From the NCBI GenBank assembly GCA_937138955.1, contig CAKZPJ010000840.1, positions 1 through 7,114 on the forward strand: a DNA stretch of 7,114 bases. Reading direction: 5' to 3'. Below, piece after piece: positions 6,985 to 7,114 of this stretch. The position numbers and the translations under genes were made by a program. The DNA comes from an uncultured Flammeovirgaceae bacterium. Its GTDB lineage: Bacteria; Bacteroidota; Bacteroidia; Cytophagales; Cyclobacteriaceae. The number at the start of each line of letters is the position of its first letter. The first letter of the stretch is position 1. The notes beneath the pieces are model-generated. The model was not told the DNA's origin. It saw nothing but the letters and a program-made list of their open reading frames with translations, and ran no database searches.

Positions 6985-7114
6985 GTTCGAGGTCTCTCTG
7001 CAGCCTTTTTAGCGGCAACCTATATGGTCACGGATCCCACATCGACTATTTCAGAAGGAAATCGCTCTAATCTCACTCGCGGTATTTCGGATTGTGCGCC
7101 AATGGCTGCGTTGA
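6985..7114 (-). pseudogene. Scrambled Rossmann-fold N-terminus of the Gfo/Idh/MocA gene
   Basis: Upstream of the oxidoreductase ORF, short peptides typical of its missing N-terminus appear in more than one minus-strand frame. NAAIGAQSE (from 7112) recalls the first beta-strand and glycine loop. ASEIRAIS (7080-7057, same frame as the body) recalls the following helix. SEIVDV (from 7055) and VAAKKAAE (from 7019), both in the first frame, recall the second strand and helix. Stops interrupt both useful frames (7051-7053 and 7009-7011 in the body frame, 7020-7022 in the other). Several small insertions or deletions would be needed to restore one frame. This could be a decayed gene or sequencing/assembly error near a contig end. 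Confidence 0.6.

Overview
The window looks like a chromosomal fragment of a Bacteroidota bacterium, probably a free-living or marine Cytophagales-like lineage. The clues are a type IX secretion (T9SS) C-terminal sorting domain on the large secreted esterase, promoter elements of the Bacteroidota TTTG / TAnnTTTG type, no Shine-Dalgarno sequences before the starts, moderate GC content, and several predicted exported enzymes of families common in that phylum. The genus cannot be told from the sequence alone.

Layout from left to right. (1) Positions 1-1497, minus strand: the N-terminal 499 residues of an exported M1-family zinc metallopeptidase, whose C-terminus lies beyond the left edge. (2) Positions 1498-1788: a divergent intergenic region with a good Bacteroidota promoter for the peptidase and a -7 element for the rightward gene. 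(3) Positions 1789-4653, plus strand: the centrepiece, a 954-residue protein with a signal peptide, two tandem complete PHB-depolymerase/feruloyl-esterase-like alpha/beta-hydrolase domains (each with Ser, Asp and His in place), a beta-sandwich module, a fasciclin (FAS1) domain and a T9SS type A sorting tail. (4) Positions 4724-5689, minus strand, convergent with the esterase: an exported, divergent nucleoside-hydrolase-like protein. (5) Positions 5723-5752: a hairpin terminator. (6) Positions 5773-6984, minus strand: a Gfo/Idh/MocA oxidoreductase with a clean body. Its Rossmann-fold N-terminus (about 6940-7114) is broken into pieces in different frames, with stops in every frame.

There is no obvious shared pathway. 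The genes are mostly single transcription units with exported products that fit a heterotroph degrading polymers outside the cell (esters, peptides, nucleosides, sugars). I see no mobile element, CRISPR array, RNA gene or phage feature. The observations most worth following are the double-esterase/FAS1/T9SS architecture, the altered active site of the nucleoside-hydrolase-like protein, and the frame breakdown at the right edge.
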